64,000 nucleotides of DNA from NCBI GenBank assembly GCA_944470555.2, contig OX104129.1, positions 82,358,820 to 82,422,819 on the forward strand, read 5' to 3'. Both the position numbers and the translations under genes were made by a program. A model generated the notes under the pieces. The model had not been told where the DNA came from. It was given only the letters and a program-made list of their open reading frames with translations, and did not search any database. Every line of letters begins with the position of its first letter. Position 1 is the first letter of the stretch. The DNA is from Heterobilharzia americana (taxonomy: Eukaryota; Platyhelminthes; Trematoda; Strigeidida; Schistosomatidae). This document shows positions 11,985 through 24,639 of this stretch, in pieces.

Positions 11985-12115
11985 GTGAATTTCCATCGTT
12001 AGGTCTCATTGGGAACAAGACCACTCACACGGAGGTGAGTGCATCCAGCTGACGAGTCCCGAATAGAACGAAACGCACCTTCTGGATTCCAACGCTTACC
12101 CTTATCTATTATTAG
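11985..12115 (+). mobile_element. Smalpha-like SINE 3' half with hammerhead
   Basis: The head is missing or replaced by the TA tract. A partial B-box region (TCTCATTGGGAACAAGACCA), the CACTCACACGGAGGTGAGTG block and a hammerhead remain. Confidence 0.7.
12043..12087 (+). ncRNA. Hammerhead ribozyme, type I, Smalpha-like
   Basis: The order is stem I ATCCAG, core CTGACGA (12049-12055), stem II GTCC...GAAC around a CGAATA-type loop, GAAAC, minimal stem III, then stem I partner CTGGAT. Stem I is perfect and the CTGANGA and GAAA boxes are intact. Stem II has one C-A mismatch, and the triplet is CTT where GTC is expected, so the C-G pair closing stem III is lost. Activity is probably reduced or absent. 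Confidence 0.75.
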
Positions 12116-12779
12116 TGTCACTGTGGTTGTTACTTATAAAAGTCAATAGATGATGTTAACTCTAACTTCACTTCATCTTTATTGTTAAACTGATCCTCCA
12201 CTTTTATGTTTAACGGACTGATTGTTTATCAGTTGGTGAAGAATTCTAGTAATGAAAGTGATTGTAAATTTCAAACGTGATTCATCACACCAAATCATTT
12301 AAGAATTTCAAAGAAAAAAAAGTCACCTAGATGAATCTTTTCGCGCTAAAAGGTGCTTTTACTGGTTTTATGGTATCATTAACTTAACTCTGTTAAGTGT
12401 ACCCAACTGCCTTTGGATAAATTCTGCAGTGGAATATGTCTGACTGATAGCTGCTATCTTGATATGATGGTTGGGTTTGAATATCTCTATGATCCAAGGA
12501 GCTATGCTAACTAGGTAATTGTTCGCTTAACATTTTGCCATACTAGACACCTTTGTTGAATGGTGGTAAATCAGAAAAAAACAAATATCATTATAGTGTA
12601 AGTTGCTACGCTATGATGGAGGTATGAGGGCGAAGTCTTAATGCTGGCGGAATGGCTTGCCGGAGCTGTAGTACTATACTACTAATACAATTCCTTTATC
12701 AGGTGCCTCAAGAAGAAGTAACCTTCTATGGTGTGGGCAGCTGGGAAGTGTTGATCCTTCTCATGCTTTTTTCATATCA

Positions 12780-15730
12780 TTATCAACCTTCCATATCTTC
12801 ACCTTCAGATCTTTCTTCACATCTTCCAGTTAATGTTCCTACTTTCCCTCTAACTTCTTCCAACCCTACAGAGCTTGGTAACTATCCGAGTTCACGAAAC
12901 AATATCCTTGGTCTCCTGAAACCGTGCTCCAAACTACACATCTGAGCTTTCAATGCCCGCAATGTTTATCGAATCGGATAAGAAGCTTCCCTAGTAAAAC
13001 CTGTGGTATCCTGGACGATGAATGCGTGTTATGTTTTTGAATTACGTATACAGAAAGCAAGTGTGGTTGTTAGCTTAACCTCATCTATATATAATGAATC
13101 TGCAAGATTCACTGCTCGACTAGGTCACAATAGACGGTCGTCTGTACACTGTTTGACTGAATGATGCACTGCCAGCTAAGAAGAATAGTGAAAGGCACCG
13201 TTGTGTCTTTTTAATTCCTGCTTACATCGGATGACTGAGTAAAGTGATGGATGATTTATATCGATCACTATCTATCACAATGGATAGGTGGTTAGGTCAG
13301 ACAGAAAAGGAACTACACATCACTTTGGGGATTCCACGCAAACGAGCAGATGACGGCAATCGTCTGCTACAGCTGTACATACAAGATTTTCTATTATCGG
13401 GCATCACGAACTTCGGACATAATGGGAAGACATTATCTGACCTGGTGTTTACCAATATAAATTCAATAATGGATACAAATTGACTATTTCGTTATTATTT
13501 ATCGCTGGAGTGGGTCGATGAGAGATTTCTGCTGCTTCGGGATATCTAAGATATCTTTGGACAGCGATCGCCAGTTTGTTTCAGGTAAACATATATCCGC
13601 TCCTAAGTGGATTCTGAAGACTAAAACCCCCTTACCGTTCCGATCGCTGCTTGATGAGTAAAATCCTGAGGTTGTTTTCATTGGGGATTATGTTCCCCAG
13701 TAACCGGAAGAGGACACTTACTGATCATGAAGAAGCTTGCTCCTGTCTCTAATCTCCTATGAAAGCAGCTGTAAAAACCGTAAATGATCCAAAAAATGTT
13801 AGGAAGGGTCGGTTGATTTCTGCAACTTCTTGTAAACTGGGTGATAATTTAAGGTGAGATGAAAATTTGGATCATGGCCGGATTCGAACCAGCGACTTTA
13901 CTCAGTATAAAATACTTGTCAGCCAAACTGCAGCTATCCAAGATAGTTAAGTAATAATTTTTCTAAACTAATGGGTAAACGCAGATACATTCATACAGGT
14001 TTTGGTCACAATGAAAAGTAGATAGAACTCGATTCAAGCTTGACTAAGAGTTTTCGCAATGACCGTAAGCAATGGTCGGCAATGAAGGCTCAAGAAGACT
14101 TACGAAGAAGGCAACATTTAGCAGCGGGTAAGTTATTGAAACTTATCAAGGAAAATGTAACAAAATGGTGAATAACAGCTGAAATCTTAGCGGAGAAGAT
14201 TGGGCCTACGATGCAACATCAGGATAGATGATTGAAATAATGAGTGGAACGCAGTGAGAAACAGTTCAGCTGGCTTCGAGCTAATATTTCGTCGCCTGCT
14301 ATCCAGTGGGATACTGAACAGACTACTGAGATAAGACTTCCAACTCTTGCAGAGGTTGAGAACGCTGTTAGTAGTCTCAAACGAAGAAGGGCAGATGGGC
14401 CAGTACTAGAGGTATTTGATGACGGCGGTTGAGGAATATTAGGTAGGTTAACTAAAGTTTTAGTGTATGAGAGTCAGATGTGATCCCCTCTAACTGGTCT
14501 CAGTCACCGACTGCCCCAGTCTTCAATGAAGATGAAAAGTCCTCATGTAATGACCATTGGGGAATCACCAGACATCTGAGTGGAGTTCTGAAACAGCAAA
14601 CCTGAGAAAAACAAACAGACTTCCGACGTGGACGTGGGTATATCGACCACATTCCCACTCTTCTAGGTTCTGGAACACAGACACATCTAAAGACGCCTGA
14701 GACTAGCTGTATTTCTCGACTCGAAGGAGGTATTTAACTTTGTTGATCCCTAGGTCTTATGGAAGTGCCTCTCATTGAAGGAAGTACCGAGTAATCACAT
14801 CATTATGTTGGAAGCTCTATACTCGAACACCCTTCGGCGCGTAAGAACCCATGGTGAGCTGTTAAGTGAACTGCGTAGATTGATTGGTGTCTGTGAAGGA
14901 TGCCTGTTCTTTCTATTTCTGTTCAATTTTATCATAGGAATGGATGTGGAGGTCTTCCTATCATCGCCTGACTTTACAGCGGTAGATCTAGAGTACGCAG
15001 ATGATATAATCCTGTTAGATGAAGACCCTGACAATGATACAGAGCCTTCTGAGAATTTGAGAATGTTTTGGATGGGTTTCTCACCACTCAAATGTGAGTT
15101 TCTCCTCGGGATTACTCCTTTTTTGCACCTTATCTAACAATTGGGAGTGAAGTGGTTAATCGCACTGAACACTTCATTTACTTTGAAGGTCGGATGAACC
15201 ATGTTAAACTAGTAACGAAAGAAAACTCCGCATGCATACAAAAGACTCGACTGGCTTTCACCACCAAACACCACTTATGACATGCGATTGCCTATTAAAA
15301 GTCGAATATACTGATCTGCAATTCGTTTTGTTTTGGTATCTGACTGTAATGCATTGTCATTAGTTCCAGAGGAAATTAGAAGGCCTCAGGTATTCTTTGA
15401 TCACCGTCATCTTCGTAGCATGGGCCGTAAGTCATTGTGACACCATATTAAAAATGAAGTCAGGTATAGAGTTCTAGGTAAAATAGGTAAGTTGGTTAAT
15501 GAGGTTGTGAACCTTCAGCGACTCGTGTAGCTGCAGCATATGTCATGCACGCCTAGTCAGCTCCTACTTCATCGCACATTATTGGCTGAAAAAGGTTCAG
15601 GGGGGAGAGACTATAATCGTCTAGATTAGAAGATGAAATCAGTTTCTGAAGTCTATTACTGTTAGTCTAAACTCTTTGGTTGGGGTCTGCATGACTTTGG
15701 CTATATTTTCTACCAGATGCATGTAATTCT
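12780..15730 (+). mobile_element. Family B non-LTR retrotransposon, almost full length, decayed
   Basis: Degenerate coding runs on the + strand in the right order. The start of the endonuclease is near 12895 (LGLLKPCSKLHI, then a stop, then Ala-Phe-Asn). The endonuclease C-terminal part is around 13244-13480 (TLGIPRKRADDGNRLLQLYI). The RT N-terminal part is at 14244-14432 (LAEVENAVSSLKRRRADGP). The RT core is at 14700-15100 (ALYSNTLRRVRTHGELLSEL, then VDLEYADDIILLDEDPDND, i.e. the A-x-x-A-D-D-type catalytic motif). The post-RT part continues to about 15730. Stops and frameshifts are frequent and SINE-3 lies inside it, so it is an old copy. It shows the order of domains for the shorter family B fragments. 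Confidence 0.7.
13840..13945 (-). repeat. tRNA-like SINE-3 nested in family B
   Basis: GATCATGGCCGGATTCGAAC (complement of a B box) and an AAGGTGAGATGAAAATTTGG tail match the 6545-6675 repeat in antisense. It interrupts the region between endonuclease and RT of the surrounding element. Confidence 0.5.
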
Positions 15731-16214
15731 TAGCACAAATGCCTACGGTTTCTTATTAGAAATTACGAATACTTCTAGCAGCTATCATTTGTTCATTCAA
15801 AGCAGATAAGAAGGTCATATTAATTTATTTTCCTATCATGAAAGCTTAAAATAAGGGAACTGTTATGCGTTACACGGTAATTGAGCTTTAGATTCCACTG
15901 TTAAGATAATGAATGTACTTATGTGATATTAGTATTCGATGTTCTTGGGAGTTTTTATATAATACATTACCTTGTTATTTTTACTTCACTGTAATATGAA
16001 GTTATTATGATAGGTGAGGGATTGTTATAAATACCGTCTGATTGCTGAGAATTTCACAAAGGAGTTTACGTTGTATTTCATTTACATACTAGTAAAGGGT
16101 TTGTGTTGTTTGGTACTTGTAATTTCCCGTTGCTATACTGGGTTGAATTGCTCGATCTCTCTATTAAGGATGCCTTGATACTATCAGGTGTTCTTGATGT
16201 TGTATTCATCTAAG

Positions 16215-16400
16215 TGATTAGCAGTGGAATCCGGGATGCGCGTCATCTGGAATGTACTTGCACTCCAGTGAATGATGTTGTTCCCTCTGAGAGTCGGACC
16301 CATTACCCATTGCTTCAGACGTCAGTGCGTTATCTACCAAGCTACTGGGGAACAGGAGCCACCTCTTCTGCAACTGGTATCAGTTATTGTTTACGGATAG
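16215..16400 (-). mobile_element. Smalpha-like SINE with ribozyme core deleted
   Basis: The antisense tRNA-like head and GGGAACAACATCATTCACTG block are clear. In the ribozyme region (about 16226-16256) the minus strand passes from stem I (ATTCCAG) almost straight to ATGACGCGCATCC. Stem II and its flanking core bases are missing. Confidence 0.6.
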
Positions 16401-16429
16401 TTGTAATTTCCCATTACTGTACAAGGTCG

Positions 16430-16610
16430 AATTGTTCGACCAATGAACTGGTGGGTAATGCTTTACCGTTCGAAGCGATTAATACTAGGTTCGAGTCTCA
16501 GTAGAAACAACGTCACTCTGCACTGGCATGCAGTTGCATCCATATGACGAGTCCAAAGTAGGACGAAACACGCATCCTGGATCCCAAGGTGAGTAAATAG
16601 TTTACCTTTA
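16430..16610 (+). mobile_element. Smalpha-like SINE, + strand
   Basis: The head with GAACTGGTGGGTAATGCTTT and B box GGTTCGAGTCTC is followed by GTAGAAACAACGTCACTCTG and a hammerhead at 16538-16582. It forms an inverted pair with the preceding antisense copy. Confidence 0.65.
16538..16582 (+). ncRNA. Hammerhead ribozyme, Smalpha-like, one core change
   Basis: Stem II GTCC/GGAC is perfect around AAAGTA, GAAAC is intact and the stem I partner is CTGGAT. The first core base is A instead of C (ATGACGA), stem I is weakened by CAT for CAG, and the triplet is ATC, so the stem III closing pair is C-A. Confidence 0.65.
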
Positions 16611-16619
16611 AAAGTTGAT

Positions 16620-17150
16620 AACAGCTTTGAAGGTATGTATTCAGTAAATATCAGTAGATTTTATTTTTCTCTATTTTGTAATGAAATCTCTGTTTTAAAT
16701 TAAATTGAACATGTTTACCGTATTCTCTGTATTTACTGTTCACTCCATTTGTTTATATCTTTAGATTGCAATGTTCATTGCAAATCAGTTATGCCAACCG
16801 GAGTTGGAAACACATTTACGCGTTTATATCTCCTATCTATGGGTTAATCGTTTATGTATACACACAGCAAAAGTGAGTTGTCAGTTGTTCTTGTTTTGGT
16901 GATAAGCTATACAATGTCAAAACTGTTTTGTAATTAATCACTTTTTCAATGGATAACTTTGTACAGATAAATATATAGATAAGATATCTAAAAACCAGGA
17001 CAAACAGCAGGGGGCGATATTGGTACGCTTCTTAAGGTGAATTTCGTCAGTGATTACCAATTCAGTGATATTTATATGTTGGAATATATGTGCATATCAA
17101 ATACGGCTATGGTAGATTATTGATAAAACAGCACGTGTGTTATCATTCAC
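16620..17150. other. Intron sequence, no gene recognised
   Basis: AT-rich; nothing identifiable. Confidence 0.4.
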
Positions 17151-17159
17151 TGTACTGCT

Positions 17160-17460
17160 GCTTCGAAACAAGTTATAATGAGAAACCAAAACCTATAGGG
17201 TCAATCAGTCGGAAGTGAAGTAGACGCCAACTGGAAGACCTCTTTGGATTGTCACGCTATATCGCAAATTGAACTTCGACTCAGTGACTGAATAGTTAAC
17301 GCGTTCGCTGCGAGACCTGGGGGTCCTGAGTTCAATCCCTGCCGGGGTGGGGTCACAGGTGAATACTGCCGAAGATTCTTATGATAGGATGAAACTGATA
17401 TCCAGTACTCTCAGGTTTTCCATAGTTCTCCAACTGATGTCAGTCCATAATGCATATTAT
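17160..17460 (+). mobile_element. SINE-2 variant, decayed
   Basis: A leader like 40144-40250 and 61830-61950 is followed by CTCAGTGACTGAATAGTTAA (A-box-like), GAGTTCAATCCCTGCC (B box) and a hammerhead relic near 17365-17405. The relic has CTGCCGA and GATGAAAC, with TACTG/CAGTA still able to pair as stem I. The 3' end TCCAACTGATGTCAGTCCAT is typical of the family. Confidence 0.6.
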
Positions 17461-17464
17461 TGTA

Positions 17465-18035
17465 AACAAATTCTTACTGCGTGCATATATAGGACTCGAC
17501 TGGCTTTCGCCAACTTATACCGTCTGCGGCGCAGCCACGATATTCGACTGTCTATTAAAGGTTGAGTGTACTTTGCTGTAGTTCACTCTGTTCTATCGTG
17601 TAACCGTGAAACACGGTCATGAAAAGTGGAGGAGATGGGCAGACTTCATTACCACCATTACCTTCGTAGCATAGGAAGTGTGTCGCGGTGTCACGGAGTC
17701 ATTAACGCAGAATTCAAGTGAGGAGTTCTAGGGAGAAGAAGAAACTCAGTTGATAAAGTTGTGGGGTTCCATTTACTCAGGTAGTTGGAACATGTGTTAT
17801 TCATGTGTAGTCACCATCTGACTGGTCATGCAATGTTAACTGAAGTATGTTTAGGCTGGAAAAGGGCTTGGAGCAACAAGGTTAGAATGGCCTCACTTCA
17901 TGAAGTCATCGATTGTGACCGTTGGGGTCCACGTGATAATAGAAATAAGGGTTTGGAGACTATAAGTGGCATGGCTCAGAATCAATGTCAGTCATGCAGA
18001 TGTATCCACACACTATCTTCATCTTAATCGTCATA
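17465..18035 (+). mobile_element. Family B post-RT fragment
   Basis: Codes TRLAFANLYRLRRSHDIRLS then IKG on the + strand, followed by decayed remains and a Met-Ala-Gln-Asn-Gln-Cys block near 17970. This is the C-terminal region of the family B polyprotein. 5'-truncated. Confidence 0.65.
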
Positions 18036-18459
18036 CTGAATTCAGTATCTTTTGTTTCCTCCTTCCTCTGTTTTACTGCTTTTGACCGATTCTTCTTCAC
18101 TTCTTCATCTTCTAACTTAATGGTTTGTTATTTGTTGTATTGATGTAGGGTATGGCAACTTTGACAGTTACTCATTAGTACCTGGTCCTACGTTGATATT
18201 AATGGTAAATGTTTCATGAAAAAAAATTGCAACCAATTAACTGCAAGTTTGTGAATACAACACTGGGCAGTTTCATTCTGCTCATAGTTAGATAATGTGA
18301 CTTTAAATGTTTGTTTGCACTATGTTGCATAAATTAATGATAAAATCAAGGCTGACTACCAAATTTTACTGCATTATATCTCATACTAGTTTTGGTCACT
18401 TAAAAAATACATTAGATCCTTATTATTATTTTTTTTTCCTTCTGATACTTGACATGTTT

Positions 18460-19720
18460 CTTAACCTGAAGGTGGGACTTGAAACCATCGACCATGAGGT
18501 GTTGTGGCAGTGTCTGACTGTGAAAGGGGTGCTGAGTAGGTATATGACGCTAATCAAAGCTTTCTACTCGAACCCGTGTTAGGGCTTACGGAATCGACGA
18601 TAACTAGTGGTGTCCATCACAGATGCTCACTGTTACCGTTCTTGTTCACCTTCATCATAGACGTACTAATGGACTTAACATTAAGTGCGTGTGATCTACT
18701 CTCTGGAGGTCATCTTGGTGCCTTTGAGTGCGCAGAGGATATTGTCTTGATAAGTGAAGGCTCTGACAAAACCCATGGTCTTCTGAACGCGTTGAGCGGA
18801 AATCTATGTTCGATATTCGTCTTTCACCTTCCAAGTGTAAGATGATGCTTCAGGACTGGTTTGCTGCAAATATTCTCAGTTTAATAATAGGCAGTGAAGT
18901 GGTGGAATGTGTCGGCCACTTAACTTAATTGGGGAGCTCAAACGGGCTGGTTGCTGACGAAATCTCAGGTCGGGTGCATAAGACACGTTTGGCATTTGCC
19001 AACTTGAGCCACCTGTAGCTCCGGCCGAAAAGATATCCGACTTTCTATCAAAGGACGAGTATACTGCGCTGCAGTCCACTCTGTCATGAGACATGGTCGT
19101 TAAAGGCGAAGATATGAAGCGATTACGGGGTTTCGATTGCAAATGCCTTTCGTAGAATTGCTTGCATTTGTTGGAATCACTGTGTGAGCAAAGTTAAGAT
19201 CGGGTGAAGGGTATTAGGCAAGATGGACAAGTTGATTGATGAGGCTATGAGCCTTCAGTGACTAAGATGACTTGTACATGTACTACGCTTGCCGGGCCAC
19301 CATCTACCTCGATGTGCCATGCTGCCGGAAATTGGAGTAGACAAAGACGTGGCACCAATGCATAAAATCTCTTATTGTTGGTCTGAGTTGTATGGGGGAG
19401 ATATAGACTGTCTGGTTGGGGTTCTCAAGACAAAAGGAATCAGTGGTCGAGAACTCTCGATTTCGTGGCTCAAAATCAGTAACAGTGGCTTAGATGTATT
19501 CACCCTTTGACATCTTTTAAAGCTTAAATATTTCCACTACTTGTTATCTTCAGATTGTTTATTTTCTCACACAACTTTGTCTACTTTGATAGCATTCTTT
19601 TTCTATCCACCTGCTTTTTGCTTGCTACTGTGGAATGTGGCAACGTGGGCAGATGCAGTTGTATCAGAGGTTCTACGTTGATTTTGTCTGTCTGTCTATC
19701 TGTCTTTCTGATTGGGGACG
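18460..19720 (+). mobile_element. Family B RT to 3' end, decayed
   Basis: From LETIDHEVLWQCLTVKGVLS (about 18480), through an RT block with SGGHLGAFECAEDIVLISEG (about 18700, YADD changed to CAED), SPSKCKMMLQDW and a post-RT region, to the 3' end with TCTGTCTGTCTATCTGTC (about 19687). 5'-truncated and interrupted by stops. Confidence 0.65.
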
Positions 19721-20149
19721 GTGATATTAAGCATAGGATAGTAGTGTACGAAATGATAATCTAAGAGTCCAAATCGCTTCCTACTTTTTTTCCTTTTGTG
19801 GTGTGGAGTTGTGGTTCACTGCTTTAGACAGTTGATTTTCAGTTAAGTTGGTCACGGGTTTGAACATCGCCACACCTACTGAGGTTTACGAAAAGTTAGG
19901 TAGTATTACTCATTCAGTTGGTGTGTACCGTCAGCATAGTGGTTATAGCTTGAAGTTCTATGATACGTTACTGTTTATGACCTGATTGAAATGTTTGCTT
20001 TAAAATTTTTGTATACTGCTTGCTATGTTTTCAGAGTGTATCTTTTTAGCGATTTATGAAGTTTATGGTTACAATTCCCCGTGAATCTTCTCTTATAATA
20101 ATTACTTTCCTCAAACTTTATGGCTATCGATCATGTATTTTTTGATTCT

Positions 20150-20690
20150 CTGATTCATCTTCACTATACAGATGATACCAATCTGTTGATGAAAGATGAC
20201 TGATTGACTGATGAAATCAACACATCGGCTCAAGTTGCTATACTTCACAGTTGTATATGAATAAATAAGTGCATAGAAAAAGAGTGATAGCAAAGTAAAT
20301 AAACTGATGTGAGAAGATAAAGTCTCAAAATAACGGTTACTGAGAAAATTCAAGATATCAGAGGGTGAATGCATTTACGCCACTACAACTGATTTCCAGC
20401 CATGTCACCAAGAGTTATTAATCACTGATTCCCTTCGTTTCGGACACCATAACCAGGCAGTGTACATTGCCTCACACTACTCAGACCAACAGTAAGAGGC
20501 TTCGTCGACAGGTATAACGTCTTGACTCCACCATTCTGAACCATCTTCAAACGTTACCCAACTTCATCTAGCATGGCATGTTCAGGTAGATGGTGGCTCG
20601 GGGTGCGCTGTACATATCCAAGCTATTTCAAAGTCACTAACAGATTATAGGCTATTATGAACACTCCCAGTTAAGGTTATAGGCTATTTG
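20150..20690 (-). mobile_element. Family B 3' end, antisense
   Basis: Begins with GATGAAATCAACACATCGGC (complement of the family 3' terminus) and continues through the complement of the 3' UTR and of the C-terminal coding remains, ending near an AGCATGGCATGTTCAGGTAG block. Confidence 0.6.
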
Positions 20691-21425
20691 CCTTGTGGTA
20701 CGCATATGTTAGACAGTTCTTCAGGACTAGTATATATAGACATTTTATGTTAGCCAATTTTGAAGTTACATCTTCTCTTACTGGTGGGTTAACAGAATGT
20801 CTCCAGCAAATTCTCTTCATAATCACACAGTAGTCACTTCAGTATTGTCCAGTCTACACCAGTCCCCATGAAGTAATAAGATATCAAAATAGCTATCAAA
20901 CAGTAAGTAACTTTACAGTCATGAGGCGTGGTTTTTCGATATCGCTCCCTTAGGATTTGTATTTGGTTATAACTTGCACATAGTCATAACTCAAAGTGAG
21001 TTACGTAGATATTCGGCTCAGATCATTTAGACAGTTGGGTTATGAACGTGTATCGGCTGAAGTGGCTAAGAAGTATGGTATCCAGAATACATAGCCACCT
21101 ACTTTAACAATAACTGAAGATGCTTTATAATAATCAGAACATTAAATTTCATTAATGAGTGACTTCGCTATCTATTGGTCTACGTTATCTTGCTGTAGTC
21201 CATTAGATGCTAGAAATCAAAGGTTAGAAAAAAAAACCTAGGTGAAATGCTTCGAAATGTATGGGAGTAAAGCACATTTACCAACCCTCCACCTTCCTGA
21301 CCTTCCTTAACATCCTGCTTAGTCTCATTGACATACCTTCCTCCTCATACGCATGACTTTGTCTTTGTATTACTCTTCTAGTAACTTACTCCTTTTCTGT
21401 CATTGTAAATTCGCACAAGAAATAG
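20690..21425. other. Intron sequence, no gene recognised
   Basis: No gene or classified repeat was seen. Confidence 0.35.
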
Positions 21426-21429
21426 CGAT

Positions 21430-21600
21430 CGTGACTCAGTGGTCTAGTGGATGATGCTGTGGTGTTTAGAACAATCCCTCTTCGGGTTAACGTCTTAGAG
21501 GGAACAGCATCATTCACCGGGAGGCAGATATATCCAGTTGATGAGTCCTAAATAGAACGAAACGCGCCTCCTGGATTCCCTTGGTAGCCACTCTCCGTCA
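21430..21600 (+). mobile_element. Smalpha-like SINE with hammerhead
   Basis: The Pol III-like head CGTGACTCAGTGGTCTAGTG is kept. The B box has become an internal inverted stretch: CCCTCTTCGGGTTAACGTCT then TAGAGGG. The ribozyme and the TTGGTAGCCACT end follow. Confidence 0.7.
21532..21576 (+). ncRNA. Hammerhead ribozyme, Smalpha-like
   Basis: Stem I ATCCAG/CTGGAT is perfect. The core is TTGATGA (first C changed to T), stem II is GTCC/GAAC with one mismatch, and GAAAC is intact. The triplet is CTC in place of GTC, so the stem III pair C-G becomes C-C. Confidence 0.7.
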
Positions 21601-21609
21601 TTACCATTA

Positions 21610-22245
21610 TAAAGTGCATCTAATTGAACATATTCACATTTGTACGAGCTTCTTGTCTGTTGTTTATTAGGTTTACTTCTACTGCCTTGATCTGTTTTTG
21701 CCGTAAATTTCTTTTGGCTTTATACAATATTGCAATTTATAAATCACATGAAAGATGATGTGAAGAAATCAAAACCCAATCTATTGATAGAAAAACAATA
21801 TATGATTCTTCATAATACGCATGATGCTTCTAGAGTTTTAATCATAAGGAGACGAGAGTAATTTGTTTTTTATTTACCACAAATACCAAAACCTTATTTT
21901 AGTTCCCTCCTTTTATCAAATACATTATGTACAATCTATTCGCTTTTTCTGTCTATTGTTCAAACCTATTCACACACACACACTTCACATTGAAGGATAC
22001 TAGTGATATCTATGAAAATAAGATTATTCACTATAAAACATAGTCATCACTTTCATCATTACCTGAATTCGCCTTGTGATTGTTCACTGTTTTTCTCACT
22101 AGTAGGAAGTTAACATTTTGAATAACAATCTCTATGTATGTACAGGAACAGTTGTTTGTTTGTTTTTTTCAACGAGGAATTGTCCCTTTAGTATACTGTT
22201 GAATGAAAGGTTAAAAATGAGAAAATAGTTTATGTTATCCAAAGG
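21610..22245. other. Intron sequence with short CA tract
   Basis: AT-rich; a short (CA)n run near 21970-21983 and no recognised gene. Confidence 0.35.
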
Positions 22246-22249
22246 GAAA

Positions 22250-23045
22250 TATAGTGCGAACATTCCATGTCCCTACGTTTACTTTCGCTTTCATCGAGGG
22301 AGAGAAGACACATCGGCCAATTGGCTTCCCGAAGGCTTTCACCAACTGGCATCATTCCGCCTCTCCGATTCCAGCGAGGAATAATTATGTTCTTATTTTT
22401 TATATTTTGTTTGTGCTGTGAAGTTTATTTAGCGGTTGAACTTGTTTCACGGGGTAGGGTTGCTAGCCGTATGCCCAACCTTCCCTCTTTATGGGGGCTT
22501 AGGACCGGCTAGTAACTAGTGGACGAGTTAGGCAGGCGAAGATTTTCAATACCAACGTGAAGTCAGTGCTTCTGTATGGCTCAGAGACTTGGCGCGTCAC
22601 GATAGGGATTTACAACAAACTACAGACATTCATCAACAACTATCTACACTGGCTCGATACTGAAGATCAGATGGATTGCCAGAATAATAATAGTAATAAT
22701 AATCAAGAAGGAAGTCTGGTTGGCTGGCTGGTAACGAACCAACGAAGAAGCTATCGCTGTACAAATATGCATTGGAAGGAAGTGGAGATGGATTGGGCAT
22801 AGACTACGAAGGCTGACTGGGGACATCACGTGTCAGGCGGGATAGTCGAGTGTAACCCAGATGGGAAAAGGCGAGTTGGGCGTTTGAGGCGAGGGTGACA
22901 TGGAGGAGATGGTGTGAGAAAGAAATGAGAGCTTGTGGGCAGTTGTGAAGCTAGGTTCAAAAGACTGCAGAGAACAGAGTGCACTGGAGATGTACTACTG
23001 AAGCCCTATGTTCCACAAGGAACCTAAGGAACAAATAATAATAAA
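22250..23045 (+). mobile_element. Family A copy with inverted 5' end
   Basis: 22250-22535 is the antisense of the family A 5' region (compare 4015-4335). At about 22536 it switches to sense-strand 3' coding: FNTNVKSVLLYGSETWRVTI then NKLQTFINNYLHWLDTEDQM. It ends with GGAACCTAAGGAACAAATAA and an AAT tail at 23030-23045. The middle of the element is missing. This layout is what twin priming produces in non-LTR insertion. Confidence 0.75.
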
Positions 23046-23299
23046 GGAAAATATGTTGATAGAGTTGAGTTACGCATACAAACCAGCCTAATCTATACTA
23101 TTATGAACAGTTAGAAGTTTCGTTGAAGACCTAATGTATGAACTTATGGATTTCGATTCAGTCAGTACACTAGTCTTACTGTCGTTGGAAGAGAACTTTT
23201 GTCAGTATTGTAGGCAAGGATGTTTGAAAAACATATTAGTGTTTGAAGTAAATGACTTGAACAGTGAAATGTAAATAAAAAATGTTTGGACTGTGTTTC

Positions 23300-23860
23300 T
23301 TATCTCCTAAATTCAGTGACTAACTCATTGAGAATCAACGTAGAACCTTGCACATGAGTGAGTCGGCTCAAGTTGCCATACTTCACAAAAGTACACAAAG
23401 AATAAGTGGATAGAAAAGGAATGATATCAAAGTAGACAAAGTAGTGTAGAAGAATAAAAAATCTGAAAATAACGGTTAGTACGAATATTTGAGCTTGAAA
23501 AGACGTCAAGGAGTGATAACACCTGTGCCATTGCCACCGATTCCTGGCTATGTCACCAAATGTCCTCAACCACTGATTGCTGTCGTCTTGGGGATCCCTA
23601 CCAGAGAGTGTTCAACTCAAACCAATAGTCAGAGACTTCATCAACTGGTGCTAGGTCTTGGTCTTGCCACTCTGAACCCTTTTCCATCCTAATCCACCTT
23701 GCCCTAACATGGCATGTTGAATTGGGCAGTGAATCGGTATGCTCAGTACGGCTCAAAACGATCTCAGTTGACTAACATTCACGACCTCCTCAATCTACTT
23801 ACCTGTCTTGCCCTAAATGCAATTTTGTCTTCCTGATCAGTTTGTAGGAGAAGGGTGTAC
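23300..23860 (-). mobile_element. Family B 3' region, antisense
   Basis: Complement of the 3' terminus (near 23330), the 3' UTR and the C-terminal coding remains. The last part (about 23700-23830) covers the Asn-Leu-His...Arg-Trp-Leu-Gly-His block of the post-RT domain in the antisense. Confidence 0.6.
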
Positions 23861-23879
23861 CGATCCAGAAACGGCATGC

Positions 23880-24470
23880 AGATAAACTTACTGGCGACCG
23901 ATTTGAAGGTAGCATTCAACTATGTCAACTGACAGGTGCTGTGTAAGTGTCTGATCGTGAGGGTAGTACTGCACGAGAATGTAACGCTAGTGAAAGCTCC
24001 CTAATCGAACTCATGCAGCCGTGTAAGAGCTTATGGACAGTTATCATGTGAATTGATGAGAACTAGTGGTGTGTTCCAAGGATATCTACTGCTGCCATTC
24101 CTGTTCAACTTCTTTATACATTTATCAATGGACATAAGCTTAGGCATCGTAAATTACACAGGGATTGATCTACTTCATGAAGGGCATTTGGTTGACTTGA
24201 AGTATGCAGACAGTATTGTCCTGGTAGGTGAAGACGCTGACAAAATACAGAGGTTTATGAACGCTTTGAGCAGAAATCTCAGAATGTTTGGTGTGCGTTT
24301 GGTACCTATCAAATGTTAGATGATGTTTAACGTCTGGTATGCAACTTATTTCAGTTTGGGTATAGGGAATGAAGTGATGGAATGTGGCGATCACTTTGGT
24401 TATTTGAATAGTTGCATCTACTCTAACTGGCTTATTGCTGGCGAAACCTTATCTAAGACACAGCCTTATT
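23880..24470 (+). mobile_element. Family B RT fragment, + strand
   Basis: Broken coding with RTSGVFQGYLLLPFLFNFFI (24056-24115), then VDLKYADSIVLVGEDADKIQ (24190-24250, catalytic YADD now YADS) and RNLRMFGVRLVPIKC. It lies head to head with the antisense fragment before it, so the two could come from one rearranged copy or two insertions. Confidence 0.65.
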
Positions 24471-24639
24471 TGATTCTGTAACAACTTTTTGTTATCTGAA
24501 ATGATGGAGAGTATTTGTAGCCCAGTGGATAATTCTGCTTGTATCGCGTTCTTTGAACTAAATGTTATCTGTGCAGATAACTAAACAACTTTGCATTTTA
24601 AATGTATATACCACCAAATAATAAACAGTAAAGTAGAAA

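Noticed and set aside
11788..12024. Long Tyr-Ile open frames on both strands
   Set aside because: They are only the (TA)n microsatellite read as codons.
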